Origin: Cohnella xylanilytica
GTDB lineage: Bacteria; Bacillota; Bacilli; Paenibacillales; Paenibacillaceae
Length of the DNA stretch: 55,454 nt
Assembly (NCBI RefSeq): GCF_014212175.1
Contig: NZ_JACJVR010000072.1
Location: 1-55,454, forward strand
Direction: 5' to 3'
The notes beneath the pieces were generated by a model. That model was given only the letters and a program-made list of their open reading frames with translations. It was not told the DNA's origin and ran no database searches. Shown here piece after piece: positions 1 to 7,145 of this stretch. A program made the translations under genes and the position numbers. Position 1 is the first letter of the stretch; every line of letters starts with the position of its first letter.

Positions 1-52
1 AAGCGCGGCAACGCGTGGAGCTGACGAGTACTAATCGGTCGAGGGCTTATCC
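1..52 (+). rRNA. 23S rRNA, 3' end only (partial)
   Basis: The first bases match the conserved 3' end of bacterial 23S rRNA, with the GAGCTGACGAGTACTAATCG core followed by GTCGAGGGCTTATCC. The gene enters from the left edge of the window. A 5S gene follows about 200 bases later in the same direction, as in a standard rrn operon. Confidence 0.93.
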
Positions 53-107
53 AAATAGGCCTACACAGGTAGATGATTCTAAGCGCATAAACGTTTCGTA
101 TCCGGTT

Positions 108-174
108 ATCAAGGCGCAAGCAGCAACCGTACCTTAGCGACGATCGTCGCGGTCGGTTGTCGGCAAGCCTTGAT
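108..174 (+). other. Long hairpin in the 23S-5S spacer
   Basis: ATCAAGGC at 108-115 pairs with GCCTTGAT at 167-174. CAACCG at 124-129 pairs with CGGTTG at 154-159, and the palindrome GCGACGATCGTCGC at 137-150 forms the tip. It lies between the 23S and 5S genes, so a role in precursor-rRNA processing is a reasonable inference. The rest of the spacer holds no tRNA. Confidence 0.6.
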
Positions 175-249
175 GAATAGTGGTAGAAATTACCGCTGTA
201 CAAAGCCGCGAAAACATGGTAACATGTCATTCGCTGCTGAAAAATCCGG

Positions 250-366
250 TCCGGTGATGATGGCAGAGGGGTTCCACGCGTTCCCATCTCGAACACGACC
301 GTTAAGCCCTCTAACGCCGATGGTACTTGGACCGCAGGGTCCTGGGAGAGTAGGAAGTTGCCGGGC
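250..366 (+). rRNA. 5S rRNA
   Basis: A 117-base gene with the conserved 5S core, including CCCATCTCGAACACG and GCCGATGGTA, and the terminal helix TCCGGTGATG with GTTGCCGGGC. Its form is close to 5S genes of Paenibacillus-like bacteria. It sits between the 23S tail and a large tRNA array. Confidence 0.93.
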
Positions 367-387
367 CGGCAACACAATCTTATACAT

Positions 388-463
388 TCCCCGATAGCTC
401 AGTCGGTAGAGCACTCGACTGTTAATCGAGTTGTCACAGGTTCGAGTCCTGTTCGGGGAGCCA
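388..463 (+). tRNA. tRNA-Asn(GTT)
   Basis: Full cloverleaf with acceptor arms TCCCCGA and TCGGGGA, T-loop TTCGAGT and an encoded CCA. The anticodon GTT is at 421-423. First of 15 tandem tRNAs after the 5S gene. Confidence 0.95.
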
Positions 464-467
464 TTCT

Positions 468-560
468 GGAGAGATGTCCGAGTTTGGTCGAAGGAGCACG
501 ATTGGAAATCGTGTAGGCGTCACAAGCGTCTCGAGGGTTCGAATCCCTCTCTCTCCGCCA
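468..560 (+). tRNA. tRNA-Ser(GGA)
   Basis: Long class II tRNA of 93 bases with an extended variable arm, T-loop TTCGAAT, an encoded CCA and anticodon GGA at 504-506. It begins only four bases after tRNA-Asn. Confidence 0.95.
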
Positions 561-564
561 GCAT

Positions 565-639
565 GGCCCGTTGGTCAAGGGGTTAAGACACCTCCCTTTC
601 ACGGAGGTAACAGGGGTTCGAATCCCCTACGGGTCACCA
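565..639 (+). tRNA. tRNA-Glu(TTC)
   Basis: Cloverleaf with acceptor arms GGCCCGT and ACGGGTC, T-loop TTCGAAT and an encoded CCA. The anticodon TTC is at 598-600 in loop CTTTCAC. Confidence 0.95.
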
Positions 640-687
640 CTTTCAATCTCAACCCGAAAAAAAGATCTTGAAAAAGATAAAAAAGGG

Positions 688-717
688 TTGCAAACGAGTA
701 GGCGTTTGGTGTATGAT
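688..717 (+). promoter_or_regulatory. Promoter inside the tRNA array
   Basis: TTGCAA at 688-693 and TATGAT at 712-717 are separated by 18 bases, a good sigma-A promoter. It lies in the 115-base gap between tRNA-Glu and the initiator tRNA. The last 12 tRNAs can therefore probably be transcribed without the rRNA genes. Confidence 0.7.
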
Positions 718-754
718 ATTAAACGTCGCACTCGAGGAAATGCTTGATCAACGA

Positions 755-831
<77 letters not shown>

Positions 832-869
832 AATGATCTACCTTCGGACTTACGATCCGAGAATGATGT

Positions 870-946
870 GGAGCCGTGGTGTAGAGGCCTAACATGCCTG
901 CCTGTCACGCAGGAGACCGCGGGTTCGAATCCCGTCGGCTCCGCCA
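870..946 (+). tRNA. tRNA-Asp(GTC)
   Basis: Cloverleaf with acceptor GGAGCCG paired to CGGCTCC, T-loop TTCGAAT and an encoded CCA. The anticodon GTC is at 904-906. Confidence 0.95.
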
Positions 947-963
947 TTCAAACCTTAAACCTC

Positions 964-1039
<76 letters not shown>

Positions 1040-1061
1040 TCAAGACATGGAATGCGAACGC

Positions 1062-1137
<76 letters not shown>

Positions 1138-1153
1138 TTGTAGGGACTGCTTT

Positions 1154-1237
1154 GGAGGGTTAGCGAAGTGGCCAAACGCGGGAGACTGTAAATCTCTTCC
1201 TTCGGGTTCGGTGGTTCGAATCCATCACCCTCCACCA
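1154..1237 (+). tRNA. tRNA-Tyr(GTA)
   Basis: Class II tRNA of 84 bases with a long variable arm. The acceptor GGAGGGT pairs with ACCCTCC, CCA is encoded and the anticodon GTA is at 1188-1190. Confidence 0.95.
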
Positions 1238-1250
1238 TTTTACCTTACTT

Positions 1251-1324
1251 AGGGGCATAGTTTAAAGGTAGAACAGCGGTCTCCAAAACCGTTAGTGTGG
1301 GTTCAATTCCTGCTGCCCCTGCCA
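1251..1324 (+). tRNA. tRNA-Trp(CCA)
   Basis: Cloverleaf with acceptor AGGGGCA paired to TGCCCCT, T-loop TTCAATT and an encoded CCA. The anticodon CCA is at 1283-1285. Confidence 0.94.
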
Positions 1325-1337
1325 AACAGAATAGCGT

Positions 1338-1414
1338 GGCGGTCGTGGCGAAGGGGTTAACGCACCGGATTGTGGCTCCGGCATTCGTGGGTTCAAGTCC
1401 CATCGATCGCCCCA
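1338..1414 (+). tRNA. tRNA-His(GTG)
   Basis: The anticodon GTG is at 1372-1374. An extra G at 1338 faces the discriminator C at 1411, the G-1 identity mark of tRNA-His, ahead of acceptor GCGGTCG paired to CGATCGC. CCA is encoded. Confidence 0.94.
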
Positions 1415-1434
1415 TCTACTCTAAAACTTCATAT

Positions 1435-1509
1435 TGGGGCTTAGCCAAGCGGTAAGGCAACGGACTTTGACTCCGTCATTCCAAGGTTCGAATCCTTGAG
1501 CCCCAGCCA
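1435..1509 (+). tRNA. tRNA-Gln(TTG)
   Basis: Cloverleaf with acceptor TGGGGCT paired to AGCCCCA, T-loop TTCGAAT and an encoded CCA. The anticodon TTG is at 1467-1469. Confidence 0.94.
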
Positions 1510-1513
1510 ACAT

Positions 1514-1588
1514 GCGGAAATAGCTCAGTGGTAGAGCATCTCGTTGCCAACGAGAAGGTCGCGGGTTCGAATCCCGTTTTCCGCTCCA
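1514..1588 (+). tRNA. tRNA-Gly(GCC)
   Basis: Cloverleaf with acceptor GCGGAAA paired to TTTCCGC, T-loop TTCGAAT and an encoded CCA. The anticodon GCC is at 1546-1548. Confidence 0.95.
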
Positions 1589-1600
1589 TCTTCTTTATAC

Positions 1601-1674
1601 GGCGCCATAGCCAAGTGGTAAGGCAGAGCTCTGCAAAAGCTTTACCCCCAGTTCGAGTCTGGGTGGCGCCTCCA
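1601..1674 (+). tRNA. tRNA-Cys(GCA)
   Basis: Cloverleaf with acceptor GGCGCCA paired to TGGCGCC, T-loop TTCGAGT and an encoded CCA. The anticodon GCA is at 1633-1635. Confidence 0.95.
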
Positions 1675-1689
1675 TCAACTTCATATCGC

Positions 1690-1766
1690 GCGCCCTTAGC
1701 TCAGCTGGATAGAGCGTTAGACTACGAATCTAAAGGCCAGGAGTTCGAATCTCTTAGGGCGCGCCA
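1690..1766 (+). tRNA. tRNA-Arg(ACG)
   Basis: Cloverleaf with acceptor GCGCCCT paired to AGGGCGC, T-loop TTCGAAT and an encoded CCA. The anticodon ACG at 1724-1726 is the form normally edited to ICG. Confidence 0.95.
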
Positions 1767-1773
1767 TTTATTT

Positions 1774-1859
1774 GCTGGTGTGGCGGAATGGCAGACGCGG
1801 CGGACTCAAAATCCGCTTCCGGCGACGGAGTGGGGGTTCAAGTCCCTTCACCAGCACCA
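1774..1859 (+). tRNA. tRNA-Leu(CAA)
   Basis: Class II tRNA of 86 bases with a long variable arm. The acceptor GCTGGTG pairs with CACCAGC, CCA is encoded and the anticodon CAA is at 1807-1809. Last tRNA of the array. Confidence 0.95.
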
Positions 1860-1877
1860 AGACTCGACGATGAAGCT

Positions 1878-1917
1878 CTTAGGATCGACAGCCGATCATA
1901 AGGGTTTTTTTATTTTA
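1878..1917 (+). terminator. Terminator of the rRNA-tRNA operon
   Basis: CTTA (1878-1881) and GATCG (1883-1887) pair with CGATC (1893-1897) and TAAG (1899-1902), with one mismatch. A run of seven T starts at 1905. It ends only a few bases before the ribosome binding site of the next gene. Confidence 0.75.
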
Positions 1918-1932
1918 TCCGGAGGTGCTTCC

Positions 1933-2382
1933 GTGGATCGACGCGAGATGGACGTACATATCAGAAGGCTGCTCGACAGCTATAGGAGATGGACCGGGGA
2001 GGAGCTCGCTCCGGAGCTTGCGGGGAGAGATCCGGCCGCGGAGATAAACGAAGCGCCGTTCGCCCTGCTCTCTCACGGAACCGAGGAGGATCCGATCCTG
2101 AATTACGGCAACCGAACGGCGCTTCGACTATGGGAGATGGATTGGGACTCGTTCACCTCGACCCCGTCCCGTCTGACGGCCGAGCCGCTCGCGAGGGAAG
2201 AACGGGAGAGGTTCATGGACGACGTGCGGATTCGCGGGTATTCGGACGGCTATTCGGGCGTTCGCGTCTCGCGGACGGGACGGCGCTTCCGAATCGAGCA
2301 GGCCGTCGTCTGGAACGTGACGGACGAAGATGGCCGCTACATCGGACAGGCCGCTTCGTTCAGGAAGTGGACGGACTTATGA
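1933..2382 (+). CDS. MEKHLA-domain (PAS-like) protein
   Basis: A 149-residue protein that is almost entirely one MEKHLA domain, a PAS-related fold known from plant HD-ZIP III regulators and small bacterial proteins. Recognisable stretches are FALLSHGTEEDPILNYGN, LRLWEMDWDSF, the SRLTAEP motif, GYSDGYSGVRVS and GRRFRIEQAVVWNV. No catalytic or DNA-binding domain is attached, so a ligand-sensing or binding role is only inferred. The GTG start is chosen because GGAGGTG at 1921-1927 precedes it. An upstream in-frame ATG at 1870 would place the start before the terminator hairpin. ATG at 1948 is a second option. There is almost no room for a promoter between the terminator and this gene, so it may depend on read-through. 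Its 3' end overlaps the convergent TrpD2-like gene by 23 bases. Confidence 0.8.
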   Translation: MDRREMDVHIRRLLDSYRRWTGEELAPELAGRDPAAEINEAPFALLSHGTEEDPILNYGNRTALRLWEMDWDSFTSTPSRLTAEPLAREERERFMDDVRIRGYSDGYSGVRVSRTGRRFRIEQAVVWNVTDEDGRYIGQAASFRKWTDL

Positions 2383-3415
2383 CGGACGCGGGCTGAGACT
2401 CCTCCAGAGCGGCCTTCCACTTGCCGTAGGCGGCGAGGGCCGCTCCGTTGTCGATAAGGGCTTTGCACGTATACAGCCCTTCCTCCAGGGATCCGACGCG
2501 CTCCGCAAGCTGCAGTCTGGCCGCTCCGTTAAGCAGGACGAGGTTCGTGTAGGCGAGCTCGGCTTCGCCCTTCAAGACGCTCTCCGTCGTCAGGAGCTGC
2601 TCCTCGGGCGTCCAGGTCTTCTCCGGGAGCGGAGCCTCCAGGCCGTACGTCTCCGGGTCGATGACCTGGAGCTGGAATTCCCCGTTCTCCACGACATATA
2701 CGCGGGTCGGACGGTCGACGAACAGATCCTCCGAGCCCTCGGCCCCTTGCACGATCAACGCCTTGCGGTAGCCGAGCTTGACGAGAAGCCGGGCGAGGCG
2801 GTCGAACACGGTGTTGTGATAGACGCCGAAGGCCAGGTACGGAGACCGTCCGTAATCGATCAGCTTCTCCGCCGTGTTGAGCACGGTGCGCATCCCGAGC
2901 TCTTCCCGAATCGGGCGCAGCTTGCGCAGAGGCGGGCACCACTCCTCCGAAGACGCGTACAGGACGCCCGACCGCTCGGCCGCCTGCAAGCTTCTCTCGC
3001 GCGTCAGAGAAGCGGGGTCGATACCTGCCGCCCGGATGACGTCCTGGAGCGTCATGCCCCACTTGGGAGGCAGAGAAGCGGAGCCGTGCAGCGTCACCGG
3101 CAGACCCGCGGAGGCGAGCACGAACGACGCGGCGAACGTGGCCATGAACGACGTCTTGCGGCCGTCGTACGGTCCCGCGCAATCGAGCCCGTACCGAGGC
3201 TCGGAACGAACGGCGTATTTTCGACAGACGTGCACGAACGCTTCCAGCTCTTCGACGCTCTCCAGCTTGATTCGTTCGGCGATGAAGAACGCCCCGATCT
3301 GGGCAGGAGTCGCCTTCGATGTCAGGATGGCTTCCGCCGCCTCCAACGCTTCCTCATAACTTAAATCGCGGGCGCCGCGCTTGCCCCGGGCCACTTCCTT
3401 CAGCAGGTTGATCAT
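2360..3415 (-). CDS. TrpD2-like anthranilate phosphoribosyltransferase-family protein
   Basis: A 351-residue protein with the anthranilate phosphoribosyltransferase fold: an N-terminal helical domain (about 1-75) and an alpha/beta body. The signature motifs of true TrpD are altered. The usual GTGGD loop is replaced by AGPYDGR (about 80-86) and the KHGN motif by LHGSAS (109-114), as in the YbiB/TrpD2 branch, where nucleic-acid binding rather than tryptophan synthesis has been reported. No other trp genes are near. The ATG overlaps the stop of the ANTAR gene as ATGA, which implies translational coupling. It is therefore co-expressed with the antiterminator of the neighbouring nitrite operon. 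A regulatory or nitrogen-related role is inferred; the actual activity is unknown. Confidence 0.8.
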   Translation of the reverse strand: MINLLKEVARGKRGARDLSYEEALEAAEAILTSKATPAQIGAFFIAERIKLESVEELEAFVHVCRKYAVRSEPRYGLDCAGPYDGRKTSFMATFAASFVLASAGLPVTLHGSASLPPKWGMTLQDVIRAAGIDPASLTRERSLQAAERSGVLYASSEEWCPPLRKLRPIREELGMRTVLNTAEKLIDYGRSPYLAFGVYHNTVFDRLARLLVKLGYRKALIVQGAEGSEDLFVDRPTRVYVVENGEFQLQVIDPETYGLEAPLPEKTWTPEEQLLTTESVLKGEAELAYTNLVLLNGAARLQLAERVGSLEEGLYTCKALIDNGAALAAYGKWKAALEESQPASVISPSTS

Positions 3416-4044
3416 CGTCTCGCGCCCCCTTTTCGCTCGCTTTTCTCGCTCTGGATCAATTGGTACACATTCACGATCGACGTCGCGACGTCGACGAGCC
3501 GCTTCCTCTCGTTCATCGCCTGCTTGCGGAGCAGGTCGTACGCTTCCGACTCCGTGATGTTCTTGATCTCGCAGAGGATTCCCTTGGCCATGTCGATCCA
3601 CTTGCGCTCCTCGATCTTCGAGAGCAGCTGCTTGCGCTCCAGATGCCATTGCTGCCGCTCGAAGCATTGCTTGGCTCCGAAGTGAAGCGCCCAATGGATC
3701 TCCGTCGGCTTCATCGAAGGCGTCAGCACGCCGTCGACCATCACGTTGTCCTCGCAGGCGTCGACGGACAGAGTCGCGGTCGCCTCGCTGCACCACCAGA
3801 GCAAGGGCACTACCTTCATTCGAAGCAGCAGCGTTCCCCATGCCTGAATGTCGGATACCGGCAGATGCAGCACCGCCCCGTCGGCATCCGGAAGGAGCTT
3901 GCGGCACGACTCTTCATTATGAGCGTTCGTGACGGCATATCCGCAAGCGCGGAGAACGTGCTCGGGGAGAAGCATCTTTGAAGCGGTGGCCGACTTCCGA
4001 TCCGATGCCGTCGCTTGGTTATGAATAACCAACAAAGAACGCAT
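3412..4044 (-). CDS. ANTAR-domain antiterminator of nitrite assimilation
   Basis: A 210-residue protein with a degenerate receiver-like N-terminal region (about 1-125) and a C-terminal ANTAR domain (about 137-198), recognisable in ERKWIDMAKGIL, ESEAYDLLRKQAMNERKRL and VDVATSIV. ANTAR proteins bind paired RNA hairpins with six-base loops and prevent formation of a downstream terminator. Exactly such a pair and terminator lie in the leader of the divergent nirB operon (4224-4317), so the target is almost certainly next door. The N-terminal region lacks a clear phosphorylatable Asp pocket, so signal input may be by ligand, protein partner or a cryptic site. ATG is preceded by GAGAGGAGAGG. The TrpD2-like gene follows with an ATGA overlap. 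Confidence 0.88.
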   Translation of the reverse strand: MRSLLVIHNQATASDRKSATASKMLLPEHVLRACGYAVTNAHNEESCRKLLPDADGAVLHLPVSDIQAWGTLLLRMKVVPLLWWCSEATATLSVDACEDNVMVDGVLTPSMKPTEIHWALHFGAKQCFERQQWHLERKQLLSKIEERKWIDMAKGILCEIKNITESEAYDLLRKQAMNERKRLVDVATSIVNVYQLIQSEKSERKGGARR

Positions 4045-4104
4045 AGCGCCTCTCCTCTCTTTATTGTCGTTCAAGACCCCATAATTCGAAGAAAAAGATA
4101 CTGA

Positions 4105-4121
4105 CGTTAATTTATATAACA
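4105..4121. promoter_or_regulatory. Second, near-consensus GlnR/TnrA box
   Basis: CGTTAATTTATATAACA differs at one end base from the nitrogen-control consensus TGTNAN7TNACA. It lies in the divergent intergenic region on the ANTAR-gene side. Its centre is 63 bp, about six helical turns, from the perfect box at 4168-4184, so two bound dimers could face the same side of the DNA. Confidence 0.55.
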
Positions 4122-4167
4122 CAAAAAAGCCGCCTGTGTCGAGGTTGTTTCGGTTATATTTTTGTTG

Positions 4168-4184
4168 TGTTATATATATTGACA
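4168..4184. promoter_or_regulatory. GlnR/TnrA nitrogen-control box
   Basis: TGTTATATATATTGACA, read from 4168 to 4184, fits TGTNAN7TNACA at every fixed position. It overlaps the -35 element of the nirB promoter (4179-4184). Occupancy would compete with RNA polymerase, so repression under nitrogen excess is the simplest inference. Confidence 0.75.
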
Positions 4185-4207
4185 AAAGGGGAAGGCTGTT
4201 ATATAGT
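4179..4207 (+). promoter_or_regulatory. nirB operon promoter
   Basis: TTGACA at 4179-4184 and TATAGT at 4202-4207 with a 17-bp spacer form a strong sigma-A promoter. Transcription should begin near 4214, ten bases before the first ANTAR hairpin. Confidence 0.78.
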
Positions 4208-4223
4208 TTCCTTAATAAATTCA

Positions 4224-4267
4224 TGAATACAACGATGTATTCAGATGAAGCGGCAACGAAGCCTGCT
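4224..4267 (+). promoter_or_regulatory. ANTAR RNA target: two hexaloop hairpins (P1, P2)
   Basis: P1 has a 7-bp stem (4224-4230 with 4237-4243) closing the loop AACGAT. P2 has a stem (4249-4254 with 4261-4267, one bulged T) closing the loop AACGAA. Both six-base loops have A at position 1 and G at position 4, the known ANTAR recognition pattern, and a five-base linker joins them. The 3' arm of P2 is also the 5' arm of the terminator that follows, so binding of P2 should prevent termination. Confidence 0.85.
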
Positions 4268-4317
4268 CTCGCTCGACATGGGTTCTCTTTTACCCATGGG
4301 GCGAAGCAGGCTTTTTT
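4259..4317 (+). terminator. Leader terminator (attenuator) before nirB
   Basis: AGCCTGCT (4260-4267) pairs with AGCAGGCT (4305-4312). TCGC (4269-4272) pairs with GCGA (4301-4304), and CATGGGT (4277-4283) pairs with ACCCATG (4292-4298). Six T follow at 4312-4317. It shares bases 4261-4267 with the ANTAR P2 hairpin, so the two structures exclude each other. Confidence 0.88.
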
Positions 4318-4356
4318 GGTCTCAACGAACGATTAACGACGAGAGGGGTAACGCAT

Positions 4357-6792
4357 ATGGCGGAAGCAAAAAAGCTGGTGTTAATCGGGAACGGGATGGC
4401 AGGGGTACGGGCCATCGAGCATCTGATCAAGCTGGCCCCCGGGGCTTACGAGATCACGATTTTCGGAGCGGAACCGCATCCTAACTATAACCGCATCATG
4501 CTGTCCTCCGTCTTGGCGGGCGGCGCCGATATGAAGGATATCGTCATCAACGATTGGGACTGGTACAAGGAGAACAACATCCGCCTGCACGCGGGCCATA
4601 CGGTGACGAAGATCGATACGAAGGCCCGCAAGGTCGTCTCCCACCTCGGCGTCGAAGCGGAATACGACGCGCTCGTGCTGGCGACGGGCTCCAACCCGTT
4701 CATGCTTCCTCTGCCGGGCGCGGACAAGGAAGGCGTCATCGGCTTCCGCGACATCAAGGACACCGAGATCATGCAGGAGACGGCGAAGACCTATAAGAAG
4801 GCGATCGTTATCGGCGGCGGCCTGCTCGGGCTGGAAGCCGCTCGCGGCTTGCTGAACCTGGGGATGGACGTGTCCGTCGTCCACAACCAGCCGTACCTGA
4901 TGAACCGGCAGCTGGACGAGACGGCATCCGCGATGCTGAAGAAGGAGCTCGAAGCGCAAGGCATGAAGTTCCTTCTCCGCAAGTATTCGGAATCGATCTA
5001 CGGCAAGAAGCGGGTGAAGGGGCTGCGGTTCTCCGACGGCACCGAAGCGGAAGCCGATCTGATCGTCATGGCGGTCGGCATTCTTCCGAACGTCGGGCTG
5101 GCCAAATCGTCCGGAATCGAAGTCAACCGGGGAGTCGTCGTGAACGACTTCATGGAGACGAACGTTCCCGGCATCTATGCGGTAGGAGAATGCGCGGAGC
5201 ACCGGGGCATCGCCTACGGCCTGGTGGCTCCTCTGTACGAGCAAGGCGCCGTTCTGGCGAAGAGGCTCGCGGGAGTCGCGACGGAAGGCTACGCGGGATC
5301 GGTCACTTCCACCAAGCTGAAGGTGTCGGGCGTCGACGTGTTCTCCGCGGGGCAATACCTGGACTCGGACGATACGCGTTCGCTGCGTTATCAGGACGAA
5401 GTCGACGGCGTCTATAAGAAAATCGTGCTGAAGGACGACAAGCTCGTCGGGGCCGTTCTCTTCGGCGATACGGGAGACGGGGCGTCGCTGTTCTCGATCA
5501 TCAAGAAGGGCGAATCGGTCAAGGGCAAGGAGAAGGAGCTGCTGCTCGGCTTCTCGGCCTCTCCGTCGGGAGGCTCTTCTCCGCTCGCCCGGCTGGAGAG
5601 CATGGCCGACGACGAGATCATCTGCGGCTGCAACGGCGTCTCCAAGGGAACGATCGCGGACGCGATCAAGACGAAGGGCTGCAGCAGCGTCTCCGAGATC
5701 AAAGCCTGCACGAAGGCTTCCGCTTCCTGCGGCGGCTGCAAATCGCAAGTCGAAGGCCTGCTCCAGATCTACGCCGGCGACGCCGCCGTCTCGGTCAAGG
5801 AAGGCATCTGCGGCTGCACGACGCTGAATCGCGACGAGATCGTCGCCGAGATCAAGCGGATGGAGCTCAAGACGATCAAGGAAGTCATGCACGTGCTCGA
5901 TTGGAAAAACACCGAGGGCTGCTCGAAGTGCCGGCCTTCTCTCAATTATTACCTCGGCATGCTGTGGCCGACGGAATACAAGGACGAGAAGGAATCGCGC
6001 TTCACGAACGAGAGATATCACGCGAACATTCAGAAGGACGGCACGTATTCCGTCGTTCCCCGCATCTACGGCGGCGTAACGTCTCCGGCGGAGCTGAAGA
6101 AGATCGCGGAGGTCGCGGAGAAGTTCGACGTGCCGATGGTCAAGTTCACCGGCGGTCAGCGCCTCGACTTGCTCGGCGTCAAGAAGGAAGACCTTCCGAA
6201 GATGTGGGAAGAGCTCGACATGCCGTCGGGTCACGCGTACGGGAAGATGCTCCGGACGGTGAAGACTTGCGTAGGCAACACGTTCTGCCGCTTCGGCACG
6301 CAGGACTCGATCGCGATGGGCATCCGGCTCGAGAAGGAATTCGAACGGCTGAACGCTCCCGCGAAGGTGAAGCTGGCCGTCTCGGGATGCCCGCGGAACT
6401 GCGCGGAAGCGACGATCAAGGACTTCGGCGTCGTCGCGATCGACGGCGGCTGGGAGCTCCATATTGGCGGGAACGGAGGCGTTCATATCCGAGCGACCGA
6501 CCTGCTCTGCGTCGTGAAGACGGAGGACGAAGTGGTCGAATGGGCATCGGCGTTCCTCCAGCTGTACCGCGAGCAAGCGCAATGGAACGAGAGAACGTCC
6601 ACCTGGGTGGAGAGAGTCGGACTCGATTACGTGAAGCAAGCGCTGGAGAAGCGGGAAGACCGCCTTGCGCTGATGGAGAGAATCCGGACGGCTCTCGACC
6701 AGACGGTCGATCCGTGGAAGGAGATCATCGCCAACAAGGAGCTGCGCAAGAACTTCGAGGCGCTGAACCCGGTTCAAGCCGTACAGAGCTGA
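4357..6792 (+). CDS. nirB: NAD(P)H-dependent assimilatory nitrite reductase, large subunit
   Basis: An 811-residue cytoplasmic enzyme that reduces nitrite to ammonium with NAD(P)H. Domains in order: an FAD/NAD(P)H oxidoreductase module (about 1-400, with GNGMAG near the N-terminus and GGGLLGLEAARG for NAD binding); a BFD-type [2Fe-2S] domain (from about 420, with CGCNG and CGGCK); a second BFD-like segment (CGC...CSKC); then the sulfite/nitrite reductase ferredoxin-like and siroheme domains. The siroheme-[4Fe-4S] ligands are visible as C638 and C644 (TCVGNTFC) and C678 and C682 (GCPRNC). The length matches the NirB/NasD family. ATG follows GAGAGGGG at 4341-4348. It heads an operon with nirD, nirC and cobA, and is controlled by the GlnR box and ANTAR attenuator upstream. 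Confidence 0.97.
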   Translation: MAEAKKLVLIGNGMAGVRAIEHLIKLAPGAYEITIFGAEPHPNYNRIMLSSVLAGGADMKDIVINDWDWYKENNIRLHAGHTVTKIDTKARKVVSHLGVEAEYDALVLATGSNPFMLPLPGADKEGVIGFRDIKDTEIMQETAKTYKKAIVIGGGLLGLEAARGLLNLGMDVSVVHNQPYLMNRQLDETASAMLKKELEAQGMKFLLRKYSESIYGKKRVKGLRFSDGTEAEADLIVMAVGILPNVGLAKSSGIEVNRGVVVNDFMETNVPGIYAVGECAEHRGIAYGLVAPLYEQGAVLAKRLAGVATEGYAGSVTSTKLKVSGVDVFSAGQYLDSDDTRSLRYQDEVDGVYKKIVLKDDKLVGAVLFGDTGDGASLFSIIKKGESVKGKEKELLLGFSASPSGGSSPLARLESMADDEIICGCNGVSKGTIADAIKTKGCSSVSEIKACTKASASCGGCKSQVEGLLQIYAGDAAVSVKEGICGCTTLNRDEIVAEIKRMELKTIKEVMHVLDWKNTEGCSKCRPSLNYYLGMLWPTEYKDEKESRFTNERYHANIQKDGTYSVVPRIYGGVTSPAELKKIAEVAEKFDVPMVKFTGGQRLDLLGVKKEDLPKMWEELDMPSGHAYGKMLRTVKTCVGNTFCRFGTQDSIAMGIRLEKEFERLNAPAKVKLAVSGCPRNCAEATIKDFGVVAIDGGWELHIGGNGGVHIRATDLLCVVKTEDEVVEWASAFLQLYREQAQWNERTSTWVERVGLDYVKQALEKREDRLALMERIRTALDQTVDPWKEIIANKELRKNFEALNPVQAVQS

Positions 6793-6822
6793 AGAGAGAG
6801 ATAGAGAGAGGAGACGAACCCC

Positions 6823-7140
6823 ATGACCAAAGTGCTAATCGGAAATATCGCGGACATCGACGCCAAGGGCTCTCGTACGTTCCGTCTGGACGATACGGAG
6901 ATCGCCGTCTTCCGTCTCTCGGACGGAGACGTGAAGGCGGTGGAGAACCGTTGTCCTCACAAGGGCGGCAAATTGTCCGAAGGAATGGTGTGCGGCCAGG
7001 TCGTCCACTGCCCTCTTCACGATTGGAAGATCGACCTGAAGAGCGGCAAGGTGCACGAGCCGGACGACGGCTGCGTCACGACGTTCGAGACCGAAGTCGA
7101 CCGCGCCAACGGATCCATATACATCAACATTAGGGGGTGA
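6823..7140 (+). CDS. nirD: Nitrite reductase small subunit (Rieske)
   Basis: A 105-residue Rieske [2Fe-2S] protein, the usual size of NirD/NasE, which pairs with NirB. Cluster ligands are C44 and H46 (CPHKGG) and C63 and H66 (CPLHDW). It starts 30 bases after nirB, behind GAGAGAGGAG. Its stop abuts the nirC ribosome binding region, consistent with one operon. Confidence 0.96.
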   Translation: MTKVLIGNIADIDAKGSRTFRLDDTEIAVFRLSDGDVKAVENRCPHKGGKLSEGMVCGQVVHCPLHDWKIDLKSGKVHEPDDGCVTTFETEVDRANGSIYINIRG

Positions 7141-7145
7141 GCTCG

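Noticed and set aside
1528..1932. Long open frame running through tRNA genes into the MEKHLA gene
   Set aside because: It reads through four complete tRNA genes and a terminator. Only the part after GTG 1933 has a ribosome binding site and domain similarity.
3416..3907. N-terminal extension of the TrpD2-like protein
   Set aside because: The extension is a shadow of the ANTAR gene. ATG at 3415 overlaps the ANTAR stop and has a ribosome binding site.
4381..6777. 798-codon open frame antisense to nirB
   Set aside because: It mirrors nirB exactly, has Arg/Asp/Leu-rich shadow composition typical of GC-rich genes and no family signature.
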